Part shown: positions 38,884 through 39,655 of the stretch, one piece after another | Numbering within the stretch: the stretch's first letter is position 1 | Layout: each line of letters opens with the position of its first letter | Origin: Anaerorhabdus sp036637135 | Lineage (GTDB): Bacteria > Bacillota_I > Bacilli_A > Erysipelotrichales > Erysipelotrichaceae | NCBI RefSeq assembly: GCF_036637135.1 | Contig: NZ_JAVWNC010000018.1 | Location: 1 to 39,655 of the forward strand | Direction of reading: 5' to 3' | Length of the DNA: 39,655 nucleotides | Made by a program: the position numbers and the translations under genes | The notes under the pieces: model-generated | The model's input: only the letters and a program-made list of their open reading frames with translations | Database searches by the model: none | Told to the model about the DNA's origin: nothing

Positions 38884-38988
38884 TTACGGTTGTTTCTTTC
38901 CACAGGTTGCACATTTACCGTTACGATATTTGTGACCGTATAATACACATGTTGCTGCGTCAAACCAATTATATAATACTTTACTCAT
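38884..38988 (-). CDS. 34-aa cysteine-rich microprotein
   Basis: Read directly from the sequence: ATG at 38988 preceded by GGAGGAGAATGAGAA, TAA at 38884. The product contains one upstream Cys and a CATCGKK end (TCVLYGHKYRNGKCATCGKK), a likely tiny zinc-binding knuckle. It fills the gap between the first late gene and the holin. Function unknown. Confidence 0.65.
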   Translation of the reverse strand: MSKVLYNWFDAATCVLYGHKYRNGKCATCGKKQP

Positions 38989-39003
38989 TTCTCATTCTCC
39001 TCC

Positions 39004-39375
39004 CTAGTTAACTATAGCGCTAATTGCAGATGAAACTATAAAAGTTACAACCACACCACCAATTACAATTAGTACCCATTTAAGAACATTAAAAGCCATC
39101 TTGAATTTATCATTTTCCAAAGCGTTTACTTGGGTTACCAGTGGTTGCAGTTCTTCTTTTATCACATACCTCAGAGTGGCTTCATTGATTTCATGAAACT
39201 TCTGTAAATCTGTAATTTTTGAATCATGCATAACCATCTTCCTCTCAAGTTCTCGAAACTTCAAATCCTGCTCTCTAAACTTTTCTTCATGATCTTGTAA
39301 TTCGTTTGTGTTAGCTCGTACTTCGTCGTGTAAATTTACAAAAGCCTCATTTGTTAGATGAACTTCCTGATTCAC
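39004..39375 (-). CDS. coiled-coil protein with C-terminal membrane anchor (XhlA-like)
   Basis: 123 residues with a GTG start (39375), preceded by AGAAGGTGG; an ATG in another frame stops at once. Residues 1-85 form a charged coiled coil (NTNELQDHEEKFREQDLKFR, KFHEINEATLRYVIKEELQP) and residues about 97-120 a membrane helix (VLKWVLIVIGGVVVTFIVSS). This is the layout of XhlA-type haemolysin/holin accessory proteins. Together with the nearby LLH holin it suggests a two-part membrane lysis unit. Confidence 0.7.
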   Translation of the reverse strand: MNQEVHLTNEAFVNLHDEVRANTNELQDHEEKFREQDLKFRELERKMVMHDSKITDLQKFHEINEATLRYVIKEELQPLVTQVNALENDKFKMAFNVLKWVLIVIGGVVVTFIVSSAISAIVN

Positions 39376-39400
39376 ATTAAACCACCTTCTTTATTCTTTG

Positions 39401-39542
39401 TTCCCCGCATAAGCAGACCACTATGGTTGTACTAGTAGAGAGATTAAATATACTTCAGCAAGAGTATAGTAGACTTTAGAGGAGGACAAACAACTAATTA
39501 GCAAGAGTTTGTACAACCATAGAAGCCTGACTACACGGGGAA
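39401..39542. repeat. long imperfect inverted repeat (32-base arms) in the late-operon leader region
   Basis: Arms 39401-39432 and 39511-39542 pair: TTCCCCG with CGGGGAA (7 bp), a symmetrical 13/13 internal loop with six matches, then CTATGGTTGTAC with GTACAACCATAG (12 bp, perfect). The enclosed 78 bases hold an inner hairpin (TATACT 39449-39454 with AGTATA 39463-39468) and two copies of AGCAAGAGT (39457-39465 and 39500-39508). No reading frame fits. It could be a structured leader RNA, a terminase or replication-origin site. Confidence 0.75.
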
Positions 39543-39559
39543 AGGTCAGTAAAGGTCAA
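39530..39559 (-). promoter_or_regulatory. candidate sigma-A promoter of the late operon
   Basis: Minus strand: TTGACC (39559-39554), 18 bases, TGTAGT (39535-39530). The -35 matches five of six consensus bases and the -10 four of six. Transcription would start near 39523, at the base of the 12-bp stem, giving a structured leader of about 150 bases before the first late gene. The -35 lies in a direct repeat, TGACCTTT twice. Confidence 0.5.
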
Positions 39560-39568
39560 ATCGTGTGG

Positions 39569-39593
39569 AAAAAATGCTCACTGGGGCTTTTTT
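39569..39593. terminator. bidirectional terminator-like hairpin
   Basis: GCTC (39576-39579) pairs with GGGC (39584-39587, one wobble) around a 4-base loop, flanked by A6 on the left and T6 on the right, so both strands give a hairpin followed by a U-run. On the minus strand it would end transcripts that have passed the RNA polymerase operon and crossed the contig junction, before the late promoter. Confidence 0.55.
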
Positions 39594-39600
39594 AGGGAGG

Positions 39601-39655
39601 GATGCGTTGAAGGAGCATGGGATCAGGGCTTTTAACCCCCCTCCCCCTTCGTCCC
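39601..39655. repeat. 55-bp terminal direct repeat (contig closure overlap), copy 2
   Basis: Second copy of the 55 bases at the start of the window. Joining the two copies places the acidic 72-aa gene about 280 bases upstream of the late operon on the same (minus) strand. No gene is broken by the junction. Confidence 0.9.

Noticed and set aside
39457..39486. Plus-strand AGTATAGTAGA followed by GAGGAGG, resembling the end of the 26-bp elements
   Set aside because: The TTCG and ACAT boxes are missing at the right spacing and no plus-strand gene follows; better explained as part of the large inverted repeat.
39376..39600. tRNA or tmRNA gene in the intergenic region
   Set aside because: No T-loop (GTTCRANYC), CCA end or cloverleaf was found; the inverted repeat does not fit these folds.

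Overview
The window looks like one complete genome of a virulent siphovirus infecting a low-GC Gram-positive bacterium, probably a member of the Lactobacillales. The host call rests on AGGAGG-type ribosome binding sites, an LLH-family holin, a GH25 endolysin with CW_7 and LysM repeats, and an AT-rich sequence. The first and last 55 bases are identical, so the contig closes into a circle of 39,600 unique bases. Every supported gene lies on the minus strand, so the genome is transcribed leftwards. I see no integrase, CI-type repressor, tRNA or CRISPR array.

Region by region, in the direction of transcription. (1) 39.4-38.2 kb: a GTG-started coiled-coil/membrane protein, a 34-aa Cys-rich peptide, an LLH holin and a probable small terminase. 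(2) 38.2-34.8 kb: HNH nuclease, DUF6275 protein, head-tail connector, a protein with the HAGVKGMKWG motif, and the large terminase. (3) 34.8-30.7 kb: portal, a fused prohead protease/major capsid protein, and a glycosyltransferase. (4) 30.7-18.4 kb: head-tail completion, major tail protein, tail chaperones with the endolysin inserted between them, a 1463-aa tape measure, an enlarged Dit-like protein, a Tal-like hub and a receptor-binding or baseplate protein. This block ends at a strong terminator near 18.35 kb. (5) 18.3-9.4 kb: about 20 small accessory genes, many of them single-span membrane proteins, with repeated promoter/terminator modules. (6) 9.3-5.45 kb: one giant replication protein joining an SF3 helicase, an archaeo-eukaryotic-type primase and a family B DNA polymerase. 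(7) 5.4-0.08 kb: ssDNA-binding protein, SNF2-type helicase, VRR-NUC and Cas4/RecB-like nucleases, a YonO-like RNA polymerase with the DFDGD active-site motif, and a small acidic protein.

Three things stand out. First, five copies of an exactly spaced 26-bp promoter-like element (TTCG-N8-ACAT-N4-CTATNNT, minus strand) precede the accessory genes and the RNA polymerase operon. The element has a near-consensus -10 but no usable -35. Together with the phage RNA polymerase it suggests a dedicated transcription programme. Second, replication appears to be built into one polypeptide in the order helicase-primase-exonuclease-polymerase. Third, a glycosyltransferase sits directly after the capsid gene, while the capsid and tail-tube proteins carry poly-threonine tracts. 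A further Thr/Ser-rich capsid extension lies in the -1 frame just past the capsid stop codon. This could be a system for decorating virions with sugars.

Family assignments come from motifs read by eye. No homology search or structure prediction was run.
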